A DNA stretch of 48,807 nucleotides from Spirochaetaceae bacterium (GCA_031279015.1 JAITJI010000049.1:1-48807), one strand, 5' to 3'. Shown: positions 8,755-17,437, numbered from the stretch's first letter. The notes: a model not told the origin generated them from the letters alone. Numbers and translations: made by a program.

Positions 8755-9066
8755 CCCTCCCCGATTCGGAAGGCGGCGAAAACCGGGGGAGAACGGTCCG
8801 GCCCGTGGGTACGCTGCAGGGAAAGTCCGGCGGATCGGCGCCGGAAACGCCGTCCCATAGCCGCCCTGGGTACAACCAGGCCCCCCCCGTTCCCGGCCGC
8901 CTGAGTGGCGGTTTGCGGGCTTGTCGAGGAACTCACCGCCCGAATCCTGGCGGAGGGGTGTGGAAGGGAAGGCGGAAGGGGGTTTTTGTCCTCCCGGAGG
9001 GCTTCCTTGGCCATGTACGGGTCCCGCGGCCTCTGATGGCGGCCGGGCTGAGCCGCCCGTTTTTTA
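8755..9066 (+). other. GC-rich non-coding stretch ending in a terminator; possible non-coding RNA or decayed sequence
   Basis: No convincing reading frame: translated stretches are Pro/Gly/Arg-rich and have no family motif. There is strong pairing potential. TCCGGCG (8826-8832) pairs with CGCCGGA (8839-8845), CCTCC pairs with GGAGG around 8990-9002, and the terminal hairpin ends at 9065. With the possible promoter at 8704 this could give an RNA of about 325 bases. It was compared by memory with RNase P, tmRNA and SRP RNA signatures and does not fit. Confidence 0.3.
9038..9065 (+). terminator. Rho-independent terminator before cheW
   Basis: GGCGGC (9038-9043) pairs with GCCGCC (9052-9057), followed by CG and six T (9060-9065). 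An overlapping alternative stem, CGGGC with GCCCG, abuts the T-run directly. It ends transcription of the TraB unit or of the GC-rich region. Confidence 0.65.
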
Positions 9067-9120
9067 CGGCCGGTGACGTTTCTATCCGTAATGCCTCATT
9101 CAAAATGTTGCCAAAGCCCC

Positions 9121-9149
9121 TTGAAAAAAGTGGTTTTTAGTAGTATGAT
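9121..9149 (+). promoter_or_regulatory. Sigma-70-type promoter for cheW
   Basis: TTGAAA (9121-9126), exactly 17 bases, TATGAT (9144-9149). It gives an untranslated leader of about 170 bases before cheW. It begins 55 bases after the preceding terminator. Confidence 0.7.
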
Positions 9150-9325
9150 AGGGAAAGTTGTTTTGGAATTGCATTTTTGGAAAAAGGGTCTTAAATTTAG
9201 AGGAGAAGCCGTTAGTGCAGTTTCGGTTTTTTGAGCCGATATGTGGCAAGTGGGTATAGGAGTTGAGAAAAAACAGATCAAAGGGATGTGCGATTCCATG
9301 AAAACAGGGGGAAAAGGGGCATTGT

Positions 9326-9799
9326 ATGGTTGATTCTAATCAATTGGTTACCTTTCAGATAGGTGAAGAGTTATATGGAATCGATATAATGGACGTGAAG
9401 GAGATCGTTCGGGTTCAGGCAATCAGGGTTATTCCGAACGCTCCCAGTTATGTTGAGGGTATTTTTAACCTGCGCAGCGAGATTATTCCAATTATCAACC
9501 TCCATAAGCGGTTTCATTTAAAAAAGATGGTGAATTCCGAGGAGGATGAGCTGTTATCCGGGTTCATAATCATCGATGTTGACGGTATGAAGCTGGGGGT
9601 GATCATTGACCGGGTATCCAGGGTAGTAACGGTTGAACAAAACGATATTCAGCCGCCGCCCCAAATGTTGAGCGGTATTGGGGCAGAGTATATCCAGGGG
9701 GTTGTACGCCAGGAACACGGGTATCTCATCATTTTGGACATACGGGATCTCTTTAATCCAAAGGAACTCCAGAAAATTGCCGATCTCAGGCGTCAATAG
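9326..9799 (+). CDS. cheW: Chemotaxis coupling protein CheW
   Basis: 157 residues, single CheW domain. The adaptor links chemoreceptors to the histidine kinase CheA at the membrane array. Seen: LVTFQIGEELYGIDIMDVKEI at the N-terminus, then SYVEGIFNLRSEIIPIINL, which corresponds to the NLRGxxxPxxxL core with Ser for the usual Gly. LGVIIDRVSRVV and the C-terminal GVVRQEHGYLIILDI complete the fold. The ATG at 9326 follows a purine-rich GGGGGAAAAGGGG stretch. It has its own promoter and no cheA neighbour; a receptor gene lies 8 kb away. Several CheW paralogues are common in spirochaetes. Confidence 0.93.
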   Translation: MVDSNQLVTFQIGEELYGIDIMDVKEIVRVQAIRVIPNAPSYVEGIFNLRSEIIPIINLHKRFHLKKMVNSEEDELLSGFIIIDVDGMKLGVIIDRVSRVVTVEQNDIQPPPQMLSGIGAEYIQGVVRQEHGYLIILDIRDLFNPKELQKIADLRRQ

Positions 9800-9860
9800 C
9801 GGCGCCGCAGACCCGCCGATTCGCAGATGAGGGGGTCAAGACCACAGGGGGACCTGTACG

Positions 9861-9888
9861 GAAGCAACATGACCGGTCATGTTGCTTC
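9861..9888. repeat. 28-base perfect palindrome between cheW and the DegT-like gene
   Basis: GAAGCAACATGACC (9861-9874) followed immediately by its exact reverse complement (9875-9888). As RNA it would be a stable hairpin with no T-run. As DNA it resembles a dimeric regulator operator centred on TGACCGGTCA. A second inverted repeat lies 20 bases on. Confidence 0.7.
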
Positions 9889-9908
9889 ATATTGTGCAAA
9901 CAGTTAGG

Positions 9909-9929
9909 CTAAAATGCAGGATATTTTAG
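9909..9929. repeat. 7-base inverted repeat upstream of the DegT-like gene
   Basis: CTAAAAT (9909-9915) and ATTTTAG (9923-9929) separated by 7 bases. The left arm includes TAAAAT, which could serve as a -10 element for the operon starting at 9966. No well-spaced -35 was found. Confidence 0.35.
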
Positions 9930-9965
9930 TCTTGTGCGGGTTCTAACGAAAAAACAAGGTGAACC

Positions 9966-10997
9966 ATGAAGATTGAAGTCTATTCTCCGACCATCAGACG
10001 GAAGGAGATGGATGCGGTTCTTACCGCTATGGTGGAGGATAAGATTGGACCGGGAGAACAGGCGCGGTTTTTGATTCAGGTTGCCCGGGAGCAGCTACAG
10101 TTTGATTTTTGCCTTGCCCTGCGGAGTCCTGCCATGGCCCTTAGCATCGCCTTGAAGGCGCTGCAATTGGAGGATGGCGATGGGGTGGTATTGTCTGCCC
10201 TGTCTCCCCGGTATTATGGCCGGGTGCTTGAGGAGCTCCGGCTCAGGCCGATCTACTGTGACGTCCTTCCGGGTTCGGCCAACATGGGACCCCCGGTTAT
10301 CGAGGCCGCCCTTTCCCGGAAGAGTGAGGGGTTTGTGCCCCGGGTCATTCTGGTGAACCATACCCTGGGATTTGTGCCGGATATGCCCGCCATAACGGGG
10401 ATGGGCCTCCCGGTTATTGAGGATTGTTCCCGGAGTTACGGGACTTTTGTCGGGGAGGAGCGGGCAGGGTCTTTTGGGGTATTCACCATTCTGGGTCTGG
10501 AGGAGCGGGATATCCTTACCTCCGGGGGGGGCGCCCTTCTCTATGCGCAGAGTCGCCGGGATGCGGCGGTTCTGCGGGGCTTCTCCGTCTTTCCCGAGTA
10601 TAGCCTGCCCGATTTAAACGCCGCCATGGCGGTGGTTCAGTTCCGGGAGGGGAAGCGAAACCTGGAGAAGCGGATGGAGATTGCCCGGGTCTATGTTCAG
10701 GCGGCCCTGCGTACCCGGCATAAGCGGTTTGTACAGCAGGATAACGTGGAGTACAACAACTATAGTTTTCCCCTGATCCTGGAGAGCGGTATGAAGGACG
10801 TAAAGGCCTATGGAAAACGGAAGGATATTGCCGTGGAAGCCGCCTTTGAGGATGCCCTGGTGGGAACCCCCGGGGTTTCCGGGCTCTGTCCCGAAGCCTA
10901 CTCCCTGTCCCTGCGGACGGTTCTCTTTCCCCTCTACCCGCGGCTGGGATCAGCGGAAACCGGGAAGGTCGCCAAACTGATTTTAACCCTTCCTTGA
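9966..10997 (+). CDS. DegT/DnrJ/EryC1/StrS-like protein lacking the catalytic lysine
   Basis: 343 residues with the fold pattern of sugar aminotransferases of the DegT class. GPGEQARFL sits near residue 28, and LPVIEDCSRSYGTFVGEERAG (from 149) carries the Asp that contacts the PLP ring (Asp153). Then comes GSFGVFTILGLEERDILTSGGGALL. In active members the last stretch contains a Lys forming the Schiff base; by alignment the position is Arg181 here. The protein may therefore not be a PLP transaminase. It starts the run that continues into nadK, 18 bases downstream. GGTGAACC precedes the ATG, a modest ribosome site. Function unknown. Confidence 0.75.
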   Translation: MKIEVYSPTIRRKEMDAVLTAMVEDKIGPGEQARFLIQVAREQLQFDFCLALRSPAMALSIALKALQLEDGDGVVLSALSPRYYGRVLEELRLRPIYCDVLPGSANMGPPVIEAALSRKSEGFVPRVILVNHTLGFVPDMPAITGMGLPVIEDCSRSYGTFVGEERAGSFGVFTILGLEERDILTSGGGALLYAQSRRDAAVLRGFSVFPEYSLPDLNAAMAVVQFREGKRNLEKRMEIARVYVQAALRTRHKRFVQQDNVEYNNYSFPLILESGMKDVKAYGKRKDIAVEAAFEDALVGTPGVSGLCPEAYSLSLRTVLFPLYPRLGSAETGKVAKLILTLP

Positions 10998-11015
10998 TCA
11001 TGGAGAACAGGAGCG

Positions 11016-11909
11016 ATGGGCGAATCTAAACGGGTAATTCTATTCGTCAATTTTCACAAGACCCGGGCTCCGGTTTTGGCCCGGGAGTTGCTTGATGAAC
11101 TTGCCCGTTTAGGCATTGACGCTTTTTCCTGTCCCTTTGAAGACGCCGGTATTCCCGGGCCGGAGGATCATTTTGACCTGGCCTTTAGCCTGGGGGGGGA
11201 CGGGACGGTTCTCTACACCGCCAGAAAGGTTGCCCCCCTGGGGATTCCCATCTTTCCCATCAACATCGGAACTCTGGGGTTTATTGCCGCGGTGCATCCC
11301 GATGAATGGAAGACAACTTTTCATGCTTGGCTTGCCGGCGGGGCGGAGGTTTCCCGGCGGCTTATGCTGGAGCTTTGGGTGGAACGCCGGGGCCGGGAGG
11401 TCTACCGCGCCGTCTGCCTCAATGACGCGGTGGTCTCCGCCATGGGGATCGCCAAGATCATACGGCTCCGGGCTGAGTCAACCGACGGGCCCCCGGCGGA
11501 AGGGTTGCAGGAGGAGCGGATTTCCCTGGGGCATTACCGTTCCGACGGCCTCATTGCGGCAACTCCCACGGGATCCACCGGCTATTCCGCTGCCGCCGGC
11601 GGGCCCATTCTGGATCCGGAGCTTGAGGCCATTATCATCAACCCCGTGTGTCCCTTTACCCAGTCGAATCGTCCCCTGGTCATACCTGCCCGCCGGAGGG
11701 TGATCGTAGAAGTGGAGGCGGAACAGCGGAGCGGGGTCCTCTTAACCGTGGATGGGCAGCTTACCGAAGCCCTGGAACCGGGGGATCGGATATGTATAGG
11801 CCGCGCTCCCGGTGAGGCCCGGCTTGTCGCCTCCGGCCGGAAAGGGTTCTATACGGCCCTCAGGACTAAGTTCTTTCGGACCGGTACCGCGGGGGACGGC
11901 GATGCTTGA
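11016..11909 (+). CDS. nadK: NAD kinase
   Basis: 297 residues. It phosphorylates NAD to NADP in the cytoplasm, the only route to NADP in most bacteria. Seen: the invariant GGDGT (60-64) in the Rossmann-like N-domain, INIGTLGFIA, LNDAVVS preceding the substrate contact region, and SDGLIAATPTGSTGYSAAAGG with NPVCPFTQSNRPLVIP in the C-domain. Length and motif order are normal. It overlaps recN by 8 bases, an arrangement found in many bacteria, and is probably co-transcribed with the DegT-like gene. Confidence 0.96.
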   Translation: MGESKRVILFVNFHKTRAPVLARELLDELARLGIDAFSCPFEDAGIPGPEDHFDLAFSLGGDGTVLYTARKVAPLGIPIFPINIGTLGFIAAVHPDEWKTTFHAWLAGGAEVSRRLMLELWVERRGREVYRAVCLNDAVVSAMGIAKIIRLRAESTDGPPAEGLQEERISLGHYRSDGLIAATPTGSTGYSAAAGGPILDPELEAIIINPVCPFTQSNRPLVIPARRRVIVEVEAEQRSGVLLTVDGQLTEALEPGDRICIGRAPGEARLVASGRKGFYTALRTKFFRTGTAGDGDA

Positions 11910-13668
11910 GGAACTCAGTATCCGGAACTATGCCCTGATCGACAGCCTCTCCCTCTCTTTTGACGGGGGGCTTAACATCCTCACCGGGGAAACCGGAGCG
12001 GGGAAGTCCATCATCGTGGGGGCCTTGAGTTTTATCATGGGCGCCAGGATGGATGCCGAGGTGATCCGTACCGGCGCGGAGGAGGCCGGGGTGTCTGTGG
12101 TGGTGTCCCTGAAGGCGGATAACCGGGATGCGGCGGACTGGCTTGCCGGCCGGGATATTGAAGCTGAAGACGGACGTCTTGTCATCCGGCGGACCATCAG
12201 GACTTCCGGCCGGGGGGCTATGTACATACAGCATGTCCCCGTTACCCGGAATGATCTGACGGAGTTCATGAGCCTCCTCTTCGATCTGCACGGCCAGCAT
12301 AACCATGAATCCCTGCTGCGGAAGGAGACCCACCGGAAGTATCTGGACCATTTTGCCGGCATTGAGGAGGAAGTTGCCGGGTTTAACCGGATCTTCCTCG
12401 ATCTGGCGGAGAAGAAGCAAAGCCTGGATGCATCCCTCCGTTCAGACCGGGACCGGGAACTCCGGCTTGAAATGCTCTCCTATGCGGTGGAGGAGATCAA
12501 CAGGGCGGCCCCCAGGAACGGGGAGGGCAGGGAACTGGAAGCCGAGGCAGCCCGGTTGGGGGACTTTGAAAAATTAGCGGGTTTTGTAAATACCGCCGCC
12601 GCCGCCCTGTCGGAGGATGAACATTCCCTCCTGAGCCTTGCCCGGCGGGTACGATCTGCCCTGGAAAGCGCCGTTGCCGTGGATACCGGTCTTGAAGCCC
12701 TCCGGCAGCGCATGGAGGATCTCTACTACGAAGCGGAGGACCTTTCCGAAGAATTCCGGGCCTACCGGGAGAATCTGGTCTACGATCCGGAACGTCTGGA
12801 GGAGGTAGAGGAGCGGCTTAGCCTGCTGTACCGGCTTAAAAAGAAATACCTTGCCGCCACCGCCTCACCGGAGACGATGCTCTCCGGGGAAGACGCAATT
12901 CTGGCCTACCGGGATCAGGCTGCGGCGGAAATAGAGGCTCTCTCCGGTGCGGAGGAAAACCGGGATAAACTCAAGGCCGGGATCGCCGCCCTGGAGAAGG
13001 ATATTGCCGTCAGGGCGGCTTCCATCAGCGCCCGGCGGCTTGCGGGGGCGCAGAAGCTGGGGGAGCGGATACGGGGGATCGTCGCCGGTCTGGGTATGCC
13101 CAAGGCCCGGTTTTCCGTGGCGGTAACGCCCAAGCGGCGGACTGCCGGAGGGGATGGGACGGGGAACGCCGGAGGGCTCCTTGTAGGCCCCTGGGGGACC
13201 GATGATGTGGAGTTTCTCATCTCCGCCAATGTAGGGGAGCCTCTGAAGGAACTCTCCCGGATTGCCTCCGGGGGAGAGCTGTCCCGGGTGATGCTGGCCA
13301 TCAAGACGGCCCTCGCCGGGGGGGATGCCCCGGGCTCCTCAGATTCCCATGAAACCCTGATCTTTGACGAAATTGATACGGGAATAGGCGGGGAGGTAGC
13401 CCTGGCAGTGGGGGAGTATCTGGCCTCTATAGGTAAAACAAAACAGATATTCTGTGTTACCCATCTTGCCAGTATTGCGGTTCGTGCCGATAATCATTTA
13501 AAAGTAGAAAAACGCAATGACGGGGCACGGACCCTGACCTTCGTTTCGGTTTTAGGGGCCGATGGGCGGAGAGAAGAGATTGCCCGGATGCTTGCAGGGG
13601 ATTCCGCAGGGAATGCAGCCCTGGCCCATGCGGATGAACTCCTGGCAAAGTACGGGAAGCGGAGATAA
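11902..13668 (+). CDS. recN: DNA repair protein RecN
   Basis: 588 residues; SMC-like ATPase acting early in double-strand break repair. MLEELSIRNYALIDSLSLSF leads to Walker A GETGAGKS (29-36). FDLHGQHNHESLL follows, typical of RecN. A central coiled-coil of about 250 residues rich in Leu, Glu and Ala comes next. The C-terminal half-site has signature SGGELSRVMLAIK (from Ser456), Walker B LIFDEIDTGIGG (from 486) and VTHLASIA. ATG 11902 is chosen over longer readings because it aligns with the family start and overlaps the nadK stop by 8 bases. Confidence 0.96.
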   Translation: MLEELSIRNYALIDSLSLSFDGGLNILTGETGAGKSIIVGALSFIMGARMDAEVIRTGAEEAGVSVVVSLKADNRDAADWLAGRDIEAEDGRLVIRRTIRTSGRGAMYIQHVPVTRNDLTEFMSLLFDLHGQHNHESLLRKETHRKYLDHFAGIEEEVAGFNRIFLDLAEKKQSLDASLRSDRDRELRLEMLSYAVEEINRAAPRNGEGRELEAEAARLGDFEKLAGFVNTAAAALSEDEHSLLSLARRVRSALESAVAVDTGLEALRQRMEDLYYEAEDLSEEFRAYRENLVYDPERLEEVEERLSLLYRLKKKYLAATASPETMLSGEDAILAYRDQAAAEIEALSGAEENRDKLKAGIAALEKDIAVRAASISARRLAGAQKLGERIRGIVAGLGMPKARFSVAVTPKRRTAGGDGTGNAGGLLVGPWGTDDVEFLISANVGEPLKELSRIASGGELSRVMLAIKTALAGGDAPGSSDSHETLIFDEIDTGIGGEVALAVGEYLASIGKTKQIFCVTHLASIAVRADNHLKVEKRNDGARTLTFVSVLGADGRREEIARMLAGDSAGNAALAHADELLAKYGKRR

Positions 13669-13670
13669 GC

Positions 13671-14486
13671 GTGGCGAAGATTTCCGATACGGAGCGTTCT
13701 AACTATACTGAAAAAACAAAGCCCTATCAGGACGCCATTGATGTCATCCTGAAGCGGGAAAAGGATATTCTCGTCCTTATTCAGGGAAATCCCGGGGACG
13801 CCGCCCTGAAACAGCTTGATCTTGTGGAGGAGATGCTCAACCTGGCTTCCTATTATATAATCCTCAGCGGGGTATCCCTGTCCATGTTAAAGGTAAAAAA
13901 CGAGGATGCCCTGAACGACGGTAGAAAAGCCCTGTACAAGGGTGTCATCTATCTGGAGGAACTGGTAGGTAACTATGTGGATGCGGCCTTTGCCGACTAC
14001 GAGGAAAAACTGGCCGGGCTGAGTTCCCTGGATGCGGTGCGGCGTTACCTGTTGATCCGGAAGATGGGCTTCTCCATCAACCTGCTTGAATACGCCTACG
14101 GGGATAATACCAAATGGAAGTGGTCTTTTGTGGAGCTGGAGGGCCGGTATGCGGTGGTGGCAAAAAATATCCTGGATTTGAGAAATGCCGTGGCCAATAC
14201 GGATCCCCGGTCCCCCGATTATGAGCCCACGGTGTTTCACCTGCGGCTAATAAAAAAGCTCTTTTCTCAGGCTGCTGACCGGTACCGGGAGAAGTATGAG
14301 CTTTCCACCAACCGGATCGATGATTTTAGGCAGGGCATCAGTTTCCTCAGCGCCCTCAGGCGGATCCATATTGTCCTGGGCAATCGGGAAGAGGCGGAGA
14401 TCCTCAAAAAGAAACTGGATATCTGGTCGGCAAAACTGGAAAAGGATGTAACGAAAAAGAGCCTTTTGGCCCGGAAGAAAGGTTGA
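13671..14486 (+). CDS. Conserved hypothetical protein (helical), recN operon
   Basis: 271 residues starting at GTG 13671, two bases after the recN stop, with GGAG at the end of recN as ribosome site. No signal peptide or membrane segment. The composition is mostly helical with many Lys, Glu and Leu, including ASYYIILSGVSLSMLKVKNEDA, LLIRKMGFSINLLEYAYG and a basic C-terminal tail (KDVTKKSLLARKKG). I do not recognise a named domain. The coding character is good and translation is probably coupled to recN, so it is real. It is last in its operon. A role in DNA repair is only suggested by position. Confidence 0.75.
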   Translation: MAKISDTERSNYTEKTKPYQDAIDVILKREKDILVLIQGNPGDAALKQLDLVEEMLNLASYYIILSGVSLSMLKVKNEDALNDGRKALYKGVIYLEELVGNYVDAAFADYEEKLAGLSSLDAVRRYLLIRKMGFSINLLEYAYGDNTKWKWSFVELEGRYAVVAKNILDLRNAVANTDPRSPDYEPTVFHLRLIKKLFSQAADRYREKYELSTNRIDDFRQGISFLSALRRIHIVLGNREEAEILKKKLDIWSAKLEKDVTKKSLLARKKG

Positions 14487-14490
14487 TATG

Positions 14491-14568
14491 CCCCTGGTTT
14501 TGGCGGGGAGCTAACCGGGGCGGCTTGGGGAAGGCTGCGGTACGGGCCTGGAACCTTGGACCCGTACC
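14491..14568. terminator. Hairpins between convergent genes
   Basis: GGTACGGG (14539-14546) pairs with CCCGTACC (14561-14568). Upstream, CCCCTGGTT can pair with AACCGGGG (14513-14520) with one bulge. There is no T-run, so termination strength is uncertain. The position between two converging genes fits a shared terminator. Confidence 0.4.
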
Positions 14569-14580
14569 CTCTGGCATGCC

Positions 14581-17373
14581 TTACAGCAGCAAGGCAATAT
14601 CGTTCCGGTTCCAGCGCCGGGCTATGTCCGCCGGGCTTTCGGCGGTGATATTCCGGCTGCTCTTGTCGGCCCCCAGGCTGATGAGGAGCCTTACCACCTC
14701 CGCGTTGCCGTCCCGGGCGGCGTAGTGGAGGGCGGTATTCCCCGAAGCATCCCTGGCCTGGATCCCCCTGCCTGTAAAGAGAGCCCGTACCGGTTCCGGG
14801 CCTTTGGTGATGGCTATTCCCCCGGGGTTTTTCCCGTCTTCGGAAACGGAGAAGGGGTCGGAACCGGCGTCCGCCAGCATTTTGGCGACTTCCCAGTTGT
14901 CCCGGTCTACCGCCAACCGCAGGGGGGTATGGCCGTCGGCATCCACCGCGGCGATACGAACCCCCTCCTCATTCAGGATGATTCCGATCAAGTATGCCGG
15001 GGCTTCGCTCCGGATAGCGATGTGCAGGGGGGAATGGCCTTCGTCATCGGAGCGGACGATCCATTCCGGGGTGAGGAGGGTGGAAACCATCCGGGGAGAG
15101 GTTGCCAGGGCTATTTGGAAGGGGCTTTCACCCCGGGTGTTTTTAGCGTGAATCGAGGCCCCCCGGTGGAGGAGCAGGCCGGTCAGATCGCTCCGTTCCT
15201 GGGCTACGGCGATATGCAGGGGGGTATCTCCCAGATTGTTTCTCACCATGATATCCACCCCCCTGGAGGCGAGACGTTCTACCACGTCGGCGTTTCCCAA
15301 TGAAACGGCTTCCATAAAGGGGGTCTTCCCGTTGTTGTCCCGAATCTCCGGATCCGCCCCATAGCGGAACAGCACGTTTTCCATGTCGAGGATCCCCAGC
15401 CGTACCGCTTCGTGGAGCGGGGTTCGTCCGTTCATGTCCTGGGCGTTAGTATTCGCCCCTGAAGTGATAAGGACCCGGGCCGCTTCCGGGGCGTTCCACC
15501 GTACCGCCGCATGGAGGCTGCTGTTCCCCAGGGCATCCCGCCCATCCACCGGTGTCCCCGCGGTGATGAGGGCCTGAACGGTGGAAGGGGAATTGATCTT
15601 AACCGCCACAAAGAGGGGAGTTTCGCCGGTGGTGTTTATCGCTTCCGTGGACGCCCCTTTCTGTACGATCAGCGGAATATCGTTGTCCAGCCGCCACTGG
15701 GCGGCGTAGTGGAGTACGGTGTTTCCCAGGCCATCCCGGGCTGCCAGGGTGGTGGGGGTGAGCATCCATTCCCGCACATCCCCTGCAGAATGGAATGTTA
15801 AATAGAGGGGACTCTCCCCCCGGGCATTGAGGACAAAGATATCCGACCCTGCGGCCAGAAGTAGTTCCCCGGTGGGTTGATTATCCAGGCGGACCGTCAG
15901 ATGAAGGCTGGTATCTCCCTCTTTGTTACGGGCATCGATCCGGGCCCCGTGTTTCAGAATCAGGGTGATGATCTCCGGGTCCGCATTGTTTTTTACTGCA
16001 ATATGCAGGGCTGTGTTGCCGCTGCTGTCACTCCGGAGTACCGTTTCTCCGGTGATCAGGTAGGGCAGGGCGGCATTGTGTACCAGTAAAGCCATCTCAA
16101 AGGGACTTATTCCCGTGTTATCCGTCGCAAAGATATCGGCCCCGTACTCCAGGAGGAGGGGCAAGAAGTTCAACCGGTTCTCCTGAACGGCCTGGTGGAG
16201 GGGGGTTTTCCCGTCAATGTTGGGGATGGACACATCCGCCCCTCCTGCAAGAAGGAGCCTTGCCATTTCCGGATCCCTGTTCAGGGCGATAACAATATGC
16301 AGGGGAGAATCGCCGTGCTCATCCCGCAGATTGGGATTTGCCCCATAGGAGAGGAGGAGTTCCAGCCCTTCCCGATGGGACTCCCTGGGTATGGCGATAT
16401 GCATCACCGAATTTCCCTTTGCATCCTGAGCATTTACCTCCGCTCCCCGGGCAAGGAGCATTTTCATGATCCCGATATTTCCTGACCGGGCGGCCTCGTG
16501 GAGCGGCGTAGCCCCTGAGGCGGATTTAATGTTTACCATTGCCTTTTTGTTCAGGAGGTACTCCACATACCCGGTATGCCCCTCTCCGGCGGCGTGATGC
16601 AGGGGAGCGGTTCCGTCAAAGAACCGGATGTCATAGTTGGAACTCCGTACCGCCGGGGCAAAGTAGCTGTATAGGGGATGCGCCGATTGCCCCCCTGCAA
16701 GGATGATCTTTTCCGCCGTTTGGGGGTAGTTCTCCGTATCGGTCCGGCTAAAGGCAAGGTCCAGGGCGGTGTTCCCGGCGGCATCCTTGTTCTGTACCGA
16801 AGCTCCGGCCCTGAGGATCATCTCCGTACTTTGAACATTCCCCGCCGCCGCCGCAAGGTGTAGAATGGTCCGCCCCTCTTTATCGGCAGATTCCAGGGAA
16901 GCGGGAACGAGGAGGGCTTCCAGAAATTCACCCCGGACCTCTATGCCATGCTTCGCTATGGTGGTTGTATTATTGAAAGAATGGTGGATATCCGCTCCCG
17001 CCCCGGTGAGCACCCGGCCGGTGGCGCCGTCCATTTTTTCGGCGCTGATCCCCAGGGGCGTTCGTCCCTGATTGTCTTCGGCATCCACCTCTGCTCCCAG
17101 AGAAATGAAAAAGGCTGCCATCTCCGGGGACTGTATCTCCGCCGCCACATGGAGGGGCGTCAGGCCCTCCGGGTTCCGGTCATGAACCGTCACCTCTCCA
17201 AGGAAAAATTCCCGGGCTTTTTCGGTTTCACCTCGTTTCAGAAGGCTCCAGACATCATCCTCTTCCGGTTTCCGCTGAGCGGTCGAAGCGGTAGTGGCAC
17301 AACCCTGAAAGATCAGCAGAATAAGGCTGATCCCGAAAAGAAATACAAAAAACCGAATGTTACGATATCTCAT
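14581..17373 (-). CDS. Ankyrin-repeat lipoprotein
   Basis: 930 residues. A signal stretch (RFFVFLFGISLILLIFQG) ends at Cys25, so it is probably lipid-anchored outside the cytoplasm. After a short Glu/Asp-rich linker almost the whole protein is ankyrin repeats, more than twenty, each with G-TPLH/GNTALH-A and LL--GA signatures. Such solenoids bind proteins; no enzymatic domain is visible. ATG 17373 is chosen because it opens the signal peptide; longer in-frame reading gives a poor N-terminus. GGGGAT precedes it, but a GATAAT hexamer lies only 6 bases upstream, so it may be leaderless. It stands alone, divergent from tRNA-Leu and convergent with the recN operon. The partner is unknown. Confidence 0.88.
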   Translation of the reverse strand: MRYRNIRFFVFLFGISLILLIFQGCATTASTAQRKPEEDDVWSLLKRGETEKAREFFLGEVTVHDRNPEGLTPLHVAAEIQSPEMAAFFISLGAEVDAEDNQGRTPLGISAEKMDGATGRVLTGAGADIHHSFNNTTTIAKHGIEVRGEFLEALLVPASLESADKEGRTILHLAAAAGNVQSTEMILRAGASVQNKDAAGNTALDLAFSRTDTENYPQTAEKIILAGGQSAHPLYSYFAPAVRSSNYDIRFFDGTAPLHHAAGEGHTGYVEYLLNKKAMVNIKSASGATPLHEAARSGNIGIMKMLLARGAEVNAQDAKGNSVMHIAIPRESHREGLELLLSYGANPNLRDEHGDSPLHIVIALNRDPEMARLLLAGGADVSIPNIDGKTPLHQAVQENRLNFLPLLLEYGADIFATDNTGISPFEMALLVHNAALPYLITGETVLRSDSSGNTALHIAVKNNADPEIITLILKHGARIDARNKEGDTSLHLTVRLDNQPTGELLLAAGSDIFVLNARGESPLYLTFHSAGDVREWMLTPTTLAARDGLGNTVLHYAAQWRLDNDIPLIVQKGASTEAINTTGETPLFVAVKINSPSTVQALITAGTPVDGRDALGNSSLHAAVRWNAPEAARVLITSGANTNAQDMNGRTPLHEAVRLGILDMENVLFRYGADPEIRDNNGKTPFMEAVSLGNADVVERLASRGVDIMVRNNLGDTPLHIAVAQERSDLTGLLLHRGASIHAKNTRGESPFQIALATSPRMVSTLLTPEWIVRSDDEGHSPLHIAIRSEAPAYLIGIILNEEGVRIAAVDADGHTPLRLAVDRDNWEVAKMLADAGSDPFSVSEDGKNPGGIAITKGPEPVRALFTGRGIQARDASGNTALHYAARDGNAEVVRLLISLGADKSSRNITAESPADIARRWNRNDIALLL

Positions 17374-17419
17374 ATCCCCATTATCGACAGGAAGAGAGGC
17401 AATTAATAGAAAAATGGAG

Positions 17420-17437
17420 ATATCCGAATCCGGATAT
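17420..17437. promoter_or_regulatory. Inverted repeat overlapping the tRNA-Leu -35 box
   Basis: ATATCCG (17420-17426) and CGGATAT (17431-17437) separated by four bases. The right arm ends on the first base of the TTGACA box, and the repeat also lies just upstream of the divergent ankyrin gene. Possible operator. Confidence 0.35.

Noticed and set aside
8755-9066. RNase P RNA, tmRNA or SRP RNA in the GC-rich gap
   Set aside because: A GGGAAAGTCCGG stretch recalls the RNase P 5' conserved region, but the ACAGAA-type 3' region and other conserved blocks are absent on both strands; no tmRNA tag or SRP loop.
8805-9140. 111-codon frame in the GC-rich gap
   Set aside because: Pro/Gly/Arg-rich translation, no ribosome site, runs through a terminator and into the cheW promoter.
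9283-9330. Short leader frame overlapping the cheW start
   Set aside because: Fifteen codons with no proper ribosome site; translational coupling is possible but unsupported.
14581-17373. Ankyrin repeats as a DNA tandem repeat or CRISPR-like array
   Set aside because: Periodicity is at protein level (about 33 residues) with diverged codons; no identical repeats or spacers.
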